Of a DNA stretch of 8,343 nt, positions 1-6,529 are shown one piece after another (position 1 is the first letter of the stretch; each line of letters begins with the position of its first letter). The position numbers were made by a program, and so were the translations under genes. The stretch lies in contig CAZESH010000194.1 in assembly GCA_964514665.1 (NCBI GenBank), positions 1 to 8,343 of the forward strand, given 5' to 3'. The stretch comes from CAZESH01 sp964514665 (lineage in GTDB: Bacteria > Bacillota > Bacilli > Paenibacillales > KCTC-25726). Under the pieces are notes generated by a model that was not told the origin of the DNA, ran no database searches, and worked only from the letters and a program-made list of their open reading frames with translations.

Positions 1-1107
1 CAGCTGATCGTCAAAATTTATGACGACAAGCATCATCTGATCTGGGCCATGGATCCAATCGGGAAAGCATCGGCAAAAACAAGAACGATTCAGCAAGCGA
101 TCATGAAAGACGGACAACAGATCGGAACATTGGAAACGCAATCGGTGGACGGCTTTTATCAGGCCCAGGATCAGCATTTCCTGCAAATGTTTAATTTATT
201 GATGTGGGTCGCCATGGTTCTCGTGTTGCTCGGCGTTTACAAATTCAGCGGTTTTATTGCCAGCGGAATAAGCCGGCCGCTTATCCGCATCAAGCAAATC
301 GCCATCAAAATGCGCGAGGGGGATTTATCCAGGCGCGTGATTGTAGCCAACCATCAAACAGAGATCGAAGAGGTGGGCTCCGCCTTGAATCATCTGGCCG
401 AAGCGCTGCAAAAGCAGGATAAGCTCCGCAAAAATCTGACGGCGGATACAGCTCATGAATTGCGCACTCCGCTTGCAACCATACAAAGTCATATCGAGGC
501 GTTTCAGGATGGAATTTGGGAGGCAACAGCGGATAAATTGCAGGTTTGCCACGATCAGGTGACTCGGCTGGTACAGCTTATCAACGATCTGGAGAAACTG
601 GCGGCGGCCGAGAATCCCATGATTCAACTGCGTAAAGAAAAAGTTTGTCTGAATCAGATCGTGCAGGAGGCGGTTCAAGCCGTATCCGGATCTTTTAATC
701 ATAAGAAGCTTTCATTGAAGGTAATGGAGAACGAAAATGTTTATATGCCCGGGGACCACTCGCGACTGGTTCAGGTTTTTGAAAATTTGCTGAGCAATGC
801 GTATAAATACACGAATCAAGGCGGCATTGAAGTCACGGTCTCAGAAACGCAATCCGAAATCGAGGTATCGATTAAAGATACGGGTGCAGGAATACCATCC
901 GAAGAACTGCCTTTCATTTTTGAACGCTTTTATCGCGGAGAGAAGTCGCGCAATCGAAAAACCGGCGGAGCCGGGATCGGGTTGGCCGTGGTGAAGGCCA
1001 TCGTCGAAGCGCATGGAGGGAAAATTGCCGTTAAAAGCGAAATGAATCAGGGTTCGGAGTTTATCGTGCGGTTTCCTAAATCATTTCTTCACAACTCGGC
1101 GTTATAA
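1..1107 (+). CDS. Sensor histidine kinase, BaeS-like (5' end cut off by the window)
   Basis: Membrane sensor kinase of a two-component system. It autophosphorylates on a histidine and passes the phosphate to a response regulator, presumably encoded just upstream. The frame is open from base 1, so the true start lies outside the window; the ATG at 49 is internal. In visible codons: end of an extracytoplasmic sensor region (1-62), one membrane helix (about 64-87), HAMP linker (about 88-140), a HisKA H-box HELRTP with phospho-acceptor H152, and a HATPase domain with N-box (E261, N262, N266), G1 box DTGAG from D293, F-box FERF (307-310) and G2 box GAGIG (323-327). All catalytic boxes look intact, and the ExxT after H152 suggests phosphatase activity too. 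The stretch after the H-box resembles the BaeS-like kinases of Bacillota. A SHOCT protein follows 28 bp downstream, probably in the same transcript. The signal sensed cannot be read from the sequence. Confidence 0.95.
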   Translation, partial: QLIVKIYDDKHHLIWAMDPIGKASAKTRTIQQAIMKDGQQIGTLETQSVDGFYQAQDQHFLQMFNLLMWVAMVLVLLGVYKFSGFIASGISRPLIRIKQIAIKMREGDLSRRVIVANHQTEIEEVGSALNHLAEALQKQDKLRKNLTADTAHELRTPLATIQSHIEAFQDGIWEATADKLQVCHDQVTRLVQLINDLEKLAAAENPMIQLRKEKVCLNQIVQEAVQAVSGSFNHKKLSLKVMENENVYMPGDHSRLVQVFENLLSNAYKYTNQGGIEVTVSETQSEIEVSIKDTGAGIPSEELPFIFERFYRGEKSRNRKTGGAGIGLAVVKAIVEAHGGKIAVKSEMNQGSEFIVRFPKSFLHNSAL

Positions 1108-1135
1108 TGAAGTCAAGAAAGGAGATGAAAAGCTC

Positions 1136-1354
1136 ATGATGATGGGATATGGTTTTGGAATGGGCATCTTCGGCATGCTGATCAACCTGCTCATTATTGT
1201 CGGGGTTATTTATCTGATCATTAGATTGGTTAAAAACGACGGCACCAAGAGGGGAAATGAACAAACAGCCGATCTCATTCTGGCAGAACGTTTTGCCCGC
1301 GGTGAAATCACGGACGAAGAATACAAGCGGATGAAGAAAGTGCTGAAAGATTAG
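1136..1354 (+). CDS. Small SHOCT-domain membrane protein
   Basis: A 72-residue protein of unknown precise function. It has a short Met/Gly-rich N-terminus (MMMGYGFGMG), one hydrophobic helix (about residues 11-32), a short basic and polar linker, and a C-terminal SHOCT motif (about 46-70) with the typical pattern LAERFARGEITDEEYKRM. SHOCT is a short oligomerisation-type domain often found at the C-terminus of small bacterial membrane proteins. The orientation is probably N-out with the SHOCT part in the cytoplasm, by the positive-inside rule. AAAGGAG at 1118-1124 serves the first of three consecutive ATGs (1136, 1139, 1142), and any of the three could be used. It follows the histidine kinase by 28 bp and precedes the terminator, so it is the last gene of that operon. 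It may modulate or be a target of the two-component system, which is inference from position only. Confidence 0.85.
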   Translation: MMMGYGFGMGIFGMLINLLIIVGVIYLIIRLVKNDGTKRGNEQTADLILAERFARGEITDEEYKRMKKVLKD

Positions 1355-1380
1355 TATGTAGTCGGAAAATATCTGTATAT

Positions 1381-1419
1381 CAAGAAAAAACAGCGTCATT
1401 GGATGGCTGTTTTTTCTTG
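1381..1419 (+). terminator. Intrinsic terminator closing the kinase/SHOCT operon
   Basis: A perfect 14-bp inverted repeat, CAAGAAAAAACAGC (1381-1394) against GCTGTTTTTTCTTG (1406-1419), with an 11-nt loop, begins 26 bp after the SHOCT stop. The lower part of the stem is an A-run paired with a T-run, so the T-run follows the GC-containing upper stem as in a rho-independent terminator. The symmetry means it could also stop transcription from the other strand. It separates the upstream signalling operon from the sugar operon. Confidence 0.85.
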
Positions 1420-1483
1420 GTATGTTGCAGAATTCCGGAAGGCCGAAGAGCCTTCGAAGAGCAGGATTCGACTTAATAGACAT

Positions 1484-1528
1484 CTTTTTTTATTTTTTCT
1501 TGACATAATGAAGTTTGTAAGGCATATT
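1484..1528 (+). promoter_or_regulatory. Predicted sigma-A promoter of the sugar operon, with T-rich upstream tract
   Basis: A perfect -35 box TTGACA lies at 1500-1505. With a 17-bp spacer, the best -10 is CATATT at 1523-1528, 4 of 6 to TATAAT; TATTAA at 1525-1530 is an alternative at 19 bp. The region just upstream of the -35 (about 1485-1500) is almost pure T, like an UP element. The predicted start of transcription is near 1535, inside the first palindromic operator. The weak -10 beside a perfect -35 is the least certain part. Confidence 0.65.
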
Positions 1529-1532
1529 AATG

Positions 1533-1548
1533 ATGTAATCGATTACAT
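1533..1548. promoter_or_regulatory. LacI-family operator O1 (perfect 16-bp palindrome)
   Basis: ATGTAATCGATTACAT is perfectly self-complementary with a central CG, the form bound by LacI/GalR-family dimers, whose hinge helices insert leucines at the central CpG. It covers the predicted transcription start, so occupancy should block initiation. The LacI-type gene begins 75 bp downstream and is the obvious binder. It also fits the CcpA cre consensus WTGNAARCGNWWWCAW at all but one position, so dual recognition is possible. Confidence 0.8.
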
Positions 1549-1571
1549 ATTTCATATTTTTTTATTCTTTC

Positions 1572-1587
1572 ATGTAATCGATTACGT
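1572..1587. promoter_or_regulatory. LacI-family operator O2 (near-copy of O1)
   Basis: ATGTAATCGATTACGT is identical to O1 except for one base in the last half-site, and its 12-bp core GTAATCGATTAC is a perfect palindrome. Centre-to-centre distance to O1 is 39 bp. It lies in the 5' leader of the operon, so it could act as a roadblock or as a second site for cooperative binding. Two such matching palindromes in one short leader are very unlikely to be chance. Confidence 0.75.
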
Positions 1588-1599
1588 AAACGGTTTCAA
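1584..1599. promoter_or_regulatory. Possible cre site (CcpA, catabolite repression)
   Basis: ACGTAAACGGTTTCAA matches the Bacillus-type cre consensus WTGNAARCGNWWWCAW at every position except the second (C for T). It overlaps the last four bases of O2 and lies downstream of the predicted promoter, where cre sites often act as roadblocks. A sugar catabolic operon in Bacillota is a usual CcpA target. It could instead be a third, weaker site for the local LacI-type protein. Confidence 0.45.
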
Positions 1600-1622
1600 T
1601 ATTTTCGAAATAAGGGGTTTTT

Positions 1623-2624
1623 ATGGGTAAAGCGACGATTAAACAGGTAGCTGCAGAAGCTGGAGTGTCTACTGCAACGGTATCCAGGGTTTTAACGGGA
1701 AATGACTTTGTAAGTGAAGAAATGAAATCAAAAGTTTACACTGCCATAGAAAAATTGAATTATAGTCCAAATGCGGTTGCCCGTAGTCTTAAACAAGAAA
1801 AAACTTATACAATCGGCATCATTATTCCCGATATTTCAAATCCATTTTTCATGTCTATATTGCGAGGTGTGGAGGATATTGTTCGCTTGCAAGAGTACGA
1901 TCTTATTCTGAGCAGTTCAGATGAAGACCCACTAAAAGAAAAGAAGCTTCTACATCTACTTCAGGCGAAACGAGTGGACGGTTTGTTGCTTGCAACAGCC
2001 GGACAAAATGAATCGTCTATAAAATCTCTTTTAGAGAAAGGTCTCCCATTGGTTTTAATGGATCGGGAAGTAGAAGGGACGGAGAATGAGATTGATTTGA
2101 TTGCTGAGGATAACGTTTCTGCCGCTTATTTACTAACAAATGCCTTAATTCAAAAAGGACATCACCGAATTGCGGTTATTAATGGTTTGTTAAATGTCAG
2201 CACAGGAAGGGATCGTTCTGCCGGTTATCTTAAAGCGATTCGGGAAGCAGGTCTGTCAGAAGATCATTCATTGATTTATGATGGCGGTTTTTCAGTGGAT
2301 GGAGGAGGCCGTGCGGTAAATTATTTTATGAAAATGAACCCGAGACCTACTGCGATTTTATCATTTAACAACAACATGACTTTTGGAGCTCTTCAGGAGT
2401 TAAGAAGACTGAAGCTTCGAATCCCCAAGGATATCCAAGTTGCATCGTATGGTTACGTAGAGCAAGCCTTATTACTGGACAAACCGGAAATCATTTATGT
2501 ACAGCAATTTCCGTACGAGATGGGCCTAAAAGTCGGTGAAACGTTAATTAAAAGAATTCGTGCAGGAGCTGAGCAAGAATCTCCAAAGAAATATTATTTT
2601 CCGACTGTAATCAAACAAATTTAA
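1623..2624 (+). CDS. LacI/GalR-family transcriptional regulator (probable operon repressor)
   Basis: A 333-residue DNA-binding sugar sensor of normal family length. The N-terminal helix-turn-helix (residues 5-24, ending STATVSRVL) is followed by the hinge helix (50-56, N-A-V-A-R-S-L) with the conserved L56 that contacts the operator centre. The rest is a periplasmic-binding-protein-like effector domain starting at TIGIIIPDISNPFF. In this domain the common N-D pair reads N249-N250, and the usual GFDD segment reads SYGY (275-278), so the effector pocket has lost acidic residues common in the family. AAGGGG at 1612-1617 sits 5 bp before the ATG, close but usable. It is the first gene of the operon behind two operator-like palindromes, so it is probably autoregulated and induced by the transported sugar or a product. 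By eye its coding sequence is more AT-rich than the kinase gene upstream. Regulator class is near certain; the ligand is inferred from its neighbours. Confidence 0.95.
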   Translation: MGKATIKQVAAEAGVSTATVSRVLTGNDFVSEEMKSKVYTAIEKLNYSPNAVARSLKQEKTYTIGIIIPDISNPFFMSILRGVEDIVRLQEYDLILSSSDEDPLKEKKLLHLLQAKRVDGLLLATAGQNESSIKSLLEKGLPLVLMDREVEGTENEIDLIAEDNVSAAYLLTNALIQKGHHRIAVINGLLNVSTGRDRSAGYLKAIREAGLSEDHSLIYDGGFSVDGGGRAVNYFMKMNPRPTAILSFNNNMTFGALQELRRLKLRIPKDIQVASYGYVEQALLLDKPEIIYVQQFPYEMGLKVGETLIKRIRAGAEQESPKKYYFPTVIKQI

Positions 2625-2645
2625 AAACCAGGAGGTTCAAATCGC

Positions 2646-4442
2646 ATGAGCAATTCCGCGCTATTGAGAAACAGATTGCAGGGCAGCATTCCCAAGATCG
2701 GTATTCGTCCGATCGTTGATGGACGTCGTGGAGGAATCAGGGAATCGCTTGAAGAGGTAACGATGAACATGGCAGAATCAGTTGCAAAACTGTTAAACGA
2801 AAAAATCCGTCATGTGAACGGGTTGCCTGTCGAATGCGTTATTGCCGACACGTGCATCGGAGGCGCAGCAGAAGCAGCCCAAACTGCTGAGAAATTTGTC
2901 CGTGAAGGTGTTGGAGTCGTGATCTCTGTAACTCCATCCTGGTGCTATCCTATGGAAACCATGGATAATAACCCATATATTCCTCAAGCCATTTGGGGTT
3001 TCAACGGGACTGAGAGGCCTGGAGCAGTTTATTTGGCTGCAGCTACAGCCGCTCACAACCAAAAAGGTTTGCCGGTTTTTAGTATTTACGGCCGGGATGT
3101 TCAGGATATGGGCGATACCCAGATTCCCGTGGATGTACAAGAAAAACTTCTGCGATTTGCTAAGACGGGTTTAGCTGTCGCAACCATCCGCGGAAAATCT
3201 TACTTGTCTATGGGATCTGTTTCCATGGGGATTGCGGGTTGTGTTGTGGATGAGAATTTCTTCCAGGAATATCTTGGCATGAGAAACGAATACATCGATA
3301 TGTCGGAGTTCATTCGAAGAATGGAGCTTGGGATTTTTGATCAGGACGAGTTCCAGAGAGCGAAGAGTTGGGTGAAAGAGCACTGTACGGAGGGGGAAGA
3401 TGTCAATCCTTCCGAATTACAAAGAACTCGTGAGCAGAAAGATAATGACTGGGAAACGGTTGTTAAAATGACACTCATTGCCCGTGACCTGATGGTGGGG
3501 AATCCGAAGTTGGAGGAATTGGGCTATGGAGAGGAAGCACTTGGCAGGAACGCGATCGCAGCCGGTTTTCAGGGACAACGTGCTTGGACTGATTTCATGC
3601 CTAACGGTGATTTCATGGAAGCTATTCTATCCAGCTCGTTCGATTGGAACGGAATCCGCGAGCCTTTCATTATAGCAACAGAAAATGACAATCTTAATGG
3701 AGTGCCGATGCTGCTCGGGCATTTGATAACCGATGCTGCCCAAATTTTTGCAGATGTTCGGACTTACTGGAGTCCTGATGCCGTAAAAAGGGTAACGGGA
3801 GAAGAATTAACGGGGCCTGCAAAGAACGGAGTCATTCATTTAATTAACTCTGGTCCCGCAGCGTTGGACGGAACCGGTCAGCAAACAAGGAATGGCAAAC
3901 CTGCAATGAAACCATTTTGGGAAATTACCGAAGATGAAGTCAAGGAATGTCTTGAGGCTACGAGATGGTGCCCTGCTGTAGATTTTTTCAGAGGTGGCGG
4001 ATTTTCAACCGATTTTACAACCAAAGATGGAATGCCTGTGACCATGGCCAGAATTAACATTATTAAGGGACAGGGGCCGGTGCTTCAATTAGCGGAAGGT
4101 TACACGGTGGAATTATCAGATGCAGTCCATAATGCATTGGACAAACGAACCAATCCTACTTGGCCGACCACATGGTTTGTACCGAATTTGACTGGAGAAG
4201 GAGCGTTCAAGGATGTTTACTCCGTAATGAGTAATTGGGGTTCTAATCACTGCGCTTTAAGCTATGGTCATATTGGCGCAGACCTGATTACTTTAGCTTC
4301 TATGCTTCGTATCCCTGTCAGTATGCACAACGTTTCGGACAACTTAATATTCCACCCGAGTGTATGGGGGGCATTTGGCACCTCAGAAACCATAGGTGCG
4401 GATTTCCGGGCTTGTTCAAACTTCGGTCCCTTGTACCGTTAA
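2646..4442 (+). CDS. fucI: L-fucose isomerase
   Basis: Cytoplasmic ketol isomerase (EC 5.3.1.25) converting L-fucose to L-fuculose; the same enzyme type also converts D-arabinose to D-ribulose. At 598 residues it is close to the roughly 590 of E. coli FucI and matches it from end to end as I recall that sequence: [20 protein letters not shown] near the N-terminus, [65 protein letters not shown] and TWPTTWF. The Mn2+ ligands of the family appear as E346 (in ATENDNLNG), D370 (in FADVRTYW) and H535 (in NWGSNHCAL). AGGAGG at 2630-2635 lies 10 bp upstream of the ATG, and the gene starts 21 bp after the regulator stop, so the two are co-transcribed. The family is clear. The real substrate in this organism could be L-fucose, D-arabinose or a relative, because neither the kinase nor the aldolase is in view. 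Confidence 0.95.
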   Translation: MSNSALLRNRLQGSIPKIGIRPIVDGRRGGIRESLEEVTMNMAESVAKLLNEKIRHVNGLPVECVIADTCIGGAAEAAQTAEKFVREGVGVVISVTPSWCYPMETMDNNPYIPQAIWGFNGTERPGAVYLAAATAAHNQKGLPVFSIYGRDVQDMGDTQIPVDVQEKLLRFAKTGLAVATIRGKSYLSMGSVSMGIAGCVVDENFFQEYLGMRNEYIDMSEFIRRMELGIFDQDEFQRAKSWVKEHCTEGEDVNPSELQRTREQKDNDWETVVKMTLIARDLMVGNPKLEELGYGEEALGRNAIAAGFQGQRAWTDFMPNGDFMEAILSSSFDWNGIREPFIIATENDNLNGVPMLLGHLITDAAQIFADVRTYWSPDAVKRVTGEELTGPAKNGVIHLINSGPAALDGTGQQTRNGKPAMKPFWEITEDEVKECLEATRWCPAVDFFRGGGFSTDFTTKDGMPVTMARINIIKGQGPVLQLAEGYTVELSDAVHNALDKRTNPTWPTTWFVPNLTGEGAFKDVYSVMSNWGSNHCALSYGHIGADLITLASMLRIPVSMHNVSDNLIFHPSVWGAFGTSETIGADFRACSNFGPLYR

Positions 4443-4592
4443 GAAGGTCGCATAACTATTTCGGCCGAGGAAAAACTGATTTATGAAATTTTTGAAAGTC
4501 ATCGAACAATATGAAATGGGGGATGCCAGTGATTAGTGTAACTTTCTCCATATGAAGATTTTATTAGCCAATACAAGAAGGGAGAAATGAAA
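4443..4592. other. 150-bp intergenic stretch between fucI and the lactonase gene
   Basis: This is the longest gap inside the operon; the others are 21 to 42 bp. I see no convincing terminator, promoter or tRNA. It holds several very short ATG frames: 17 codons from 4483 (MKFLKVIEQYEMGDASD), 10 codons from 4523 and 12 codons from 4552, the last ending across the next gene's candidate ATG. None resembles a protein I recognise. The stretch could be the remains of a lost gene, a processing or stability element, or plain spacer. Confidence 0.4.
4578..4584 (+). promoter_or_regulatory. Ribosome binding site deciding the lactonase start
   Basis: AAGGGAG lies only 2 bp before the ATG at 4587 but 8 bp before the ATG at 4593. 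The second spacing is normal, so translation most likely begins at 4593 (MAQYSIW) rather than at 4587 (MKMAQ). Confidence 0.7.
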
Positions 4593-5471
4593 ATGGCTCA
4601 ATATTCAATCTGGCTTCTGGAGTATGCACATGTTCCTACCCAGCACATTAGCAGTGTGTTGGCAGGTCAACATAACAAAGGAACGCGCGAACTGGTTTTT
4701 TCCTATCTTTTGTTAAAGGGAGAGGGACACAACATTTTGGTGGATGTAGGGACCAATCAATCGGACCCGTATACGCAAAAGCTGCATGAACGTGACCATG
4801 TATTCGATTGGCAGTCGCCCGAAAAGGTATTGGCAAAAGTAGGCTTGACACCAGAGGACATTGATACCGTATTTATTACGCATGCGCACTACGATCATAT
4901 GGACAATCTAAATGCCTTCTGCAACGCTCACTTCTATCTTCAACGCAAGGAGCTGGAAGGATGGTTATGGGCGATGTCGCTGGACCCAAAGTACAGCTTC
5001 ATTAATTTGGCGCTTAACCCGTCTAATGTTGTTACGGCTGTGGAGAAAGTAAAGGAAGGTCGAATGACATTAGTTGATGGAGAATGTGAGAACATTCTGC
5101 CGGGTATCCATCTCTATCCGAATTACGATGGACATTCCTTCGCGCATCAAGTAGTAGTTATCGACAATACTATTAATGGTGTTAAAGAACGTTGGGTTGC
5201 CGCAGGCGATGCAGCTTATGTCCGGGAAAATTTGACGGGCATTGGTGGGGATGGCAGCTATGTTCCTCTCGGCCTAGCCGTTGGAAGCCCTTACAACATG
5301 ATGAAAGCGCTAGACGATGTAATTCAACTGGTCGAAGGTAACATGAAAAACATTATAGTAGGACATGAATGCGATAATTGGGAACTGTTCCCTGCTTGGA
5401 AAACAGAGGATGGCCTGCACGTTGCGGAAATTTTTCTCGCAGCGGACGAGCCTTCCCGCAAACCTCGGTAA
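4593..5471 (+). CDS. Metallo-beta-lactamase-fold hydrolase, AiiA-type putative lactonase
   Basis: A 292-residue soluble zinc-type hydrolase with no signal peptide, resembling the N-acyl homoserine lactonase group. The binuclear metal motif HxHxDH appears as H97, H99, D101, H102 (HAHYDH), with the remaining ligands at H181 (YDGHSFAHQ), D206 (AAGDAAY) and H258 (IVGHECDN). Y209, three residues after D206, sits where the AiiA catalytic tyrosine Y194 sits (DASYTKEN there, DAAYVREN here). This favours lactone-ring opening over beta-lactam or glyoxalase chemistry. It lies between fucI and the transporter genes, 42 bp before the binding-protein gene, which points to a sugar lactone or sugar-derived ester as substrate, not a quorum signal. 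That assignment is inference from context. The protein is longer than the 250 residues of AiiA, with extra sequence at about 211-230 after the tyrosine. Confidence 0.85.
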   Translation: MAQYSIWLLEYAHVPTQHISSVLAGQHNKGTRELVFSYLLLKGEGHNILVDVGTNQSDPYTQKLHERDHVFDWQSPEKVLAKVGLTPEDIDTVFITHAHYDHMDNLNAFCNAHFYLQRKELEGWLWAMSLDPKYSFINLALNPSNVVTAVEKVKEGRMTLVDGECENILPGIHLYPNYDGHSFAHQVVVIDNTINGVKERWVAAGDAAYVRENLTGIGGDGSYVPLGLAVGSPYNMMKALDDVIQLVEGNMKNIIVGHECDNWELFPAWKTEDGLHVAEIFLAADEPSRKPR

Positions 5472-5499
5472 TTCATATTTGAAATTATAAAAATTCATT

Positions 5500-5505
5500 A
5501 AGGGG
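5500..5505 (+). promoter_or_regulatory. Ribosome binding site deciding the binding-protein start
   Basis: AAGGGG is followed 8 bp later by the ATG at 5514. An in-frame GTG at 5505 overlaps the site itself and cannot be the start served by it, so the lipoprotein begins MSKIAKF. Confidence 0.75.
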
Positions 5506-5513
5506 TGTTTTGT

Positions 5514-6491
5514 ATGTCGAAAATTGCTAAATTTGCTTTCAAGTCTTTCATGATCATGGTTTTGCTGGCAGTTCCACTTCTTGGCTGTGCCAAAAGCGCA
5601 AAAAACGACACATTTGATCTTGCCATTGTTTCCATTTCTCCTTCAGAAGCCAATAACGCCCGTTTCATCAAAGGTGTGCAGGATGAAGCGAAGAAACTGG
5701 ATTGGAAGGTTAGTGTAACGGATGCGCATGGAAGCGCTGACGAAGCAAATGCAGCCATTCAAAACTTCGTAACTAGAAAAGCCGACGCAATTATCGATAT
5801 GGTCTTTCCGGTAACTTCATTGGCATCCGGTTTGCGGGCCGCTGACGAAGCCAAAATTCCTGTCGGCACATGGGGCGGAGGTATGGGGAAAGGCGTTGTT
5901 GTAACGAATGGCAGCGGCGGATTACACGCGATTCCAATTGTTGATAAGATGATCAAGGACATGGGGGGCGAAGGCGAGATTCTGGCACTTACCTACCATA
6001 CTGGTCAGGTTGCTCGTGAAAGAGAAGAGATTCTTGATAAAGCGGTCGCAGATCATTCCGGGATTCATGTGACAAAGAACGAGGTTAGAATCCCCGGTTA
6101 CTTCCAAGACGGAGCGCAATTTGCAAATGCATGGTTATCTTCCCATTCGAAAGATTCTGGCAAGCTCGCTGTTTGGGGATCTTGGGATGACCCGGCGCTT
6201 GGGGCAATATCTTCCATGAAGCAGCAGGATCGAAAAGATGTTCTGGTTTATGGACAGAACGGGAATGCAGATGCGATTAAGGCCATTCAAGATGGATGGA
6301 TGACTGCTACGGCTTGGCAGGATAGTTACTCGGAAGGTGTTAAAATGGTTCAAGTGTTGAAAGAAGCTATCGAAAAAGGAGATGCCTGGGAACCGATTGC
6401 GGCTGAAATTCCGCCGGTTGTTATAACCAAGGACAATGTCGAGCAGTTCATTAAGGATCATCCAGATGCTGTAGCCAATGTTAGTAAATAA
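5514..6491 (+). CDS. Sugar ABC transporter substrate-binding lipoprotein (ribose-type)
   Basis: A 325-residue extracellular solute-binding protein that captures a monosaccharide and delivers it to the permease. It has a lipoprotein signal: basic start (MSKIAKFAFK), hydrophobic core (about 11-23) and lipobox LLGC with the lipidated cysteine at C25. The mature part begins FDLAIVSISPSEANNARFIKG, the first strand and helix of the Peripla_BP_1/4 fold used by ribose, xylose and galactose binding proteins. Further family signs are the segment about a third of the way in reading RKADAIIDMVFP, and near the end GSWDDPALGA and YGQNGNADAIKAIQDG, which build the second lobe and sugar site. The gene precedes an RbsA-type ATPase by 38 bp and an RbsC-type permease, giving a complete uptake set in the usual binding protein, ATPase, permease order. 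Co-expression with fucI suggests L-fucose or D-arabinose as ligand; the sequence alone does not prove it. Confidence 0.93.
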   Translation: MSKIAKFAFKSFMIMVLLAVPLLGCAKSAKNDTFDLAIVSISPSEANNARFIKGVQDEAKKLDWKVSVTDAHGSADEANAAIQNFVTRKADAIIDMVFPVTSLASGLRAADEAKIPVGTWGGGMGKGVVVTNGSGGLHAIPIVDKMIKDMGGEGEILALTYHTGQVAREREEILDKAVADHSGIHVTKNEVRIPGYFQDGAQFANAWLSSHSKDSGKLAVWGSWDDPALGAISSMKQQDRKDVLVYGQNGNADAIKAIQDGWMTATAWQDSYSEGVKMVQVLKEAIEKGDAWEPIAAEIPPVVITKDNVEQFIKDHPDAVANVSK

Positions 6492-6515
6492 CCAAAGATT
6501 TAACAAGAACTTAAC

Positions 6516-6520
6516 AAAGG
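6516..6520 (+). promoter_or_regulatory. Ribosome binding site deciding the ATPase start
   Basis: AAAGG directly abuts an ATG at 6521, leaving no spacer, but is 9 bp from the in-frame ATG at 6530. The start at 6530 (MNESKPLLEIKGL) is therefore preferred over one three codons earlier. Confidence 0.65.
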
Positions 6521-6529
6521 ATGATTTCA

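Noticed and set aside
325..702. 125-codon - strand frame within the kinase gene
   Set aside because: It lies fully inside the HAMP and HisKA coding region on the other strand, a codon-bias shadow.
1438..1455. Hairpin GAAGGC / GCCTTC upstream of the T-rich tract, as a second terminator
   Set aside because: The stem is only 6 bp and the T-run begins about 30 bp later, too far for an intrinsic terminator. The T-run fits better as a promoter-upstream tract.
1076..1483. 135-codon - strand frame over the SHOCT gene and terminator
   Set aside because: It is antisense to a recognisable SHOCT gene and spans the terminator, with no family resemblance.
1403..1630. 75-codon + strand frame across the region before the LacI-type gene
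   Set aside because: It starts inside the terminator hairpin, runs through the promoter and operators, is low-complexity Phe/Ile-rich, and has no ribosome binding site.
4461..4468. 8-bp palindrome TCGGCCGA after fucI as a regulatory site
   Set aside because: It is too short, not repeated, unlike the two operators, and not associated with a promoter.
4492..4515. Possible internal promoter (TTGAAA) before the lactonase gene
   Set aside because: No acceptable -10 box is found 16-18 bp downstream; the AT-rich CAATAT is too close.
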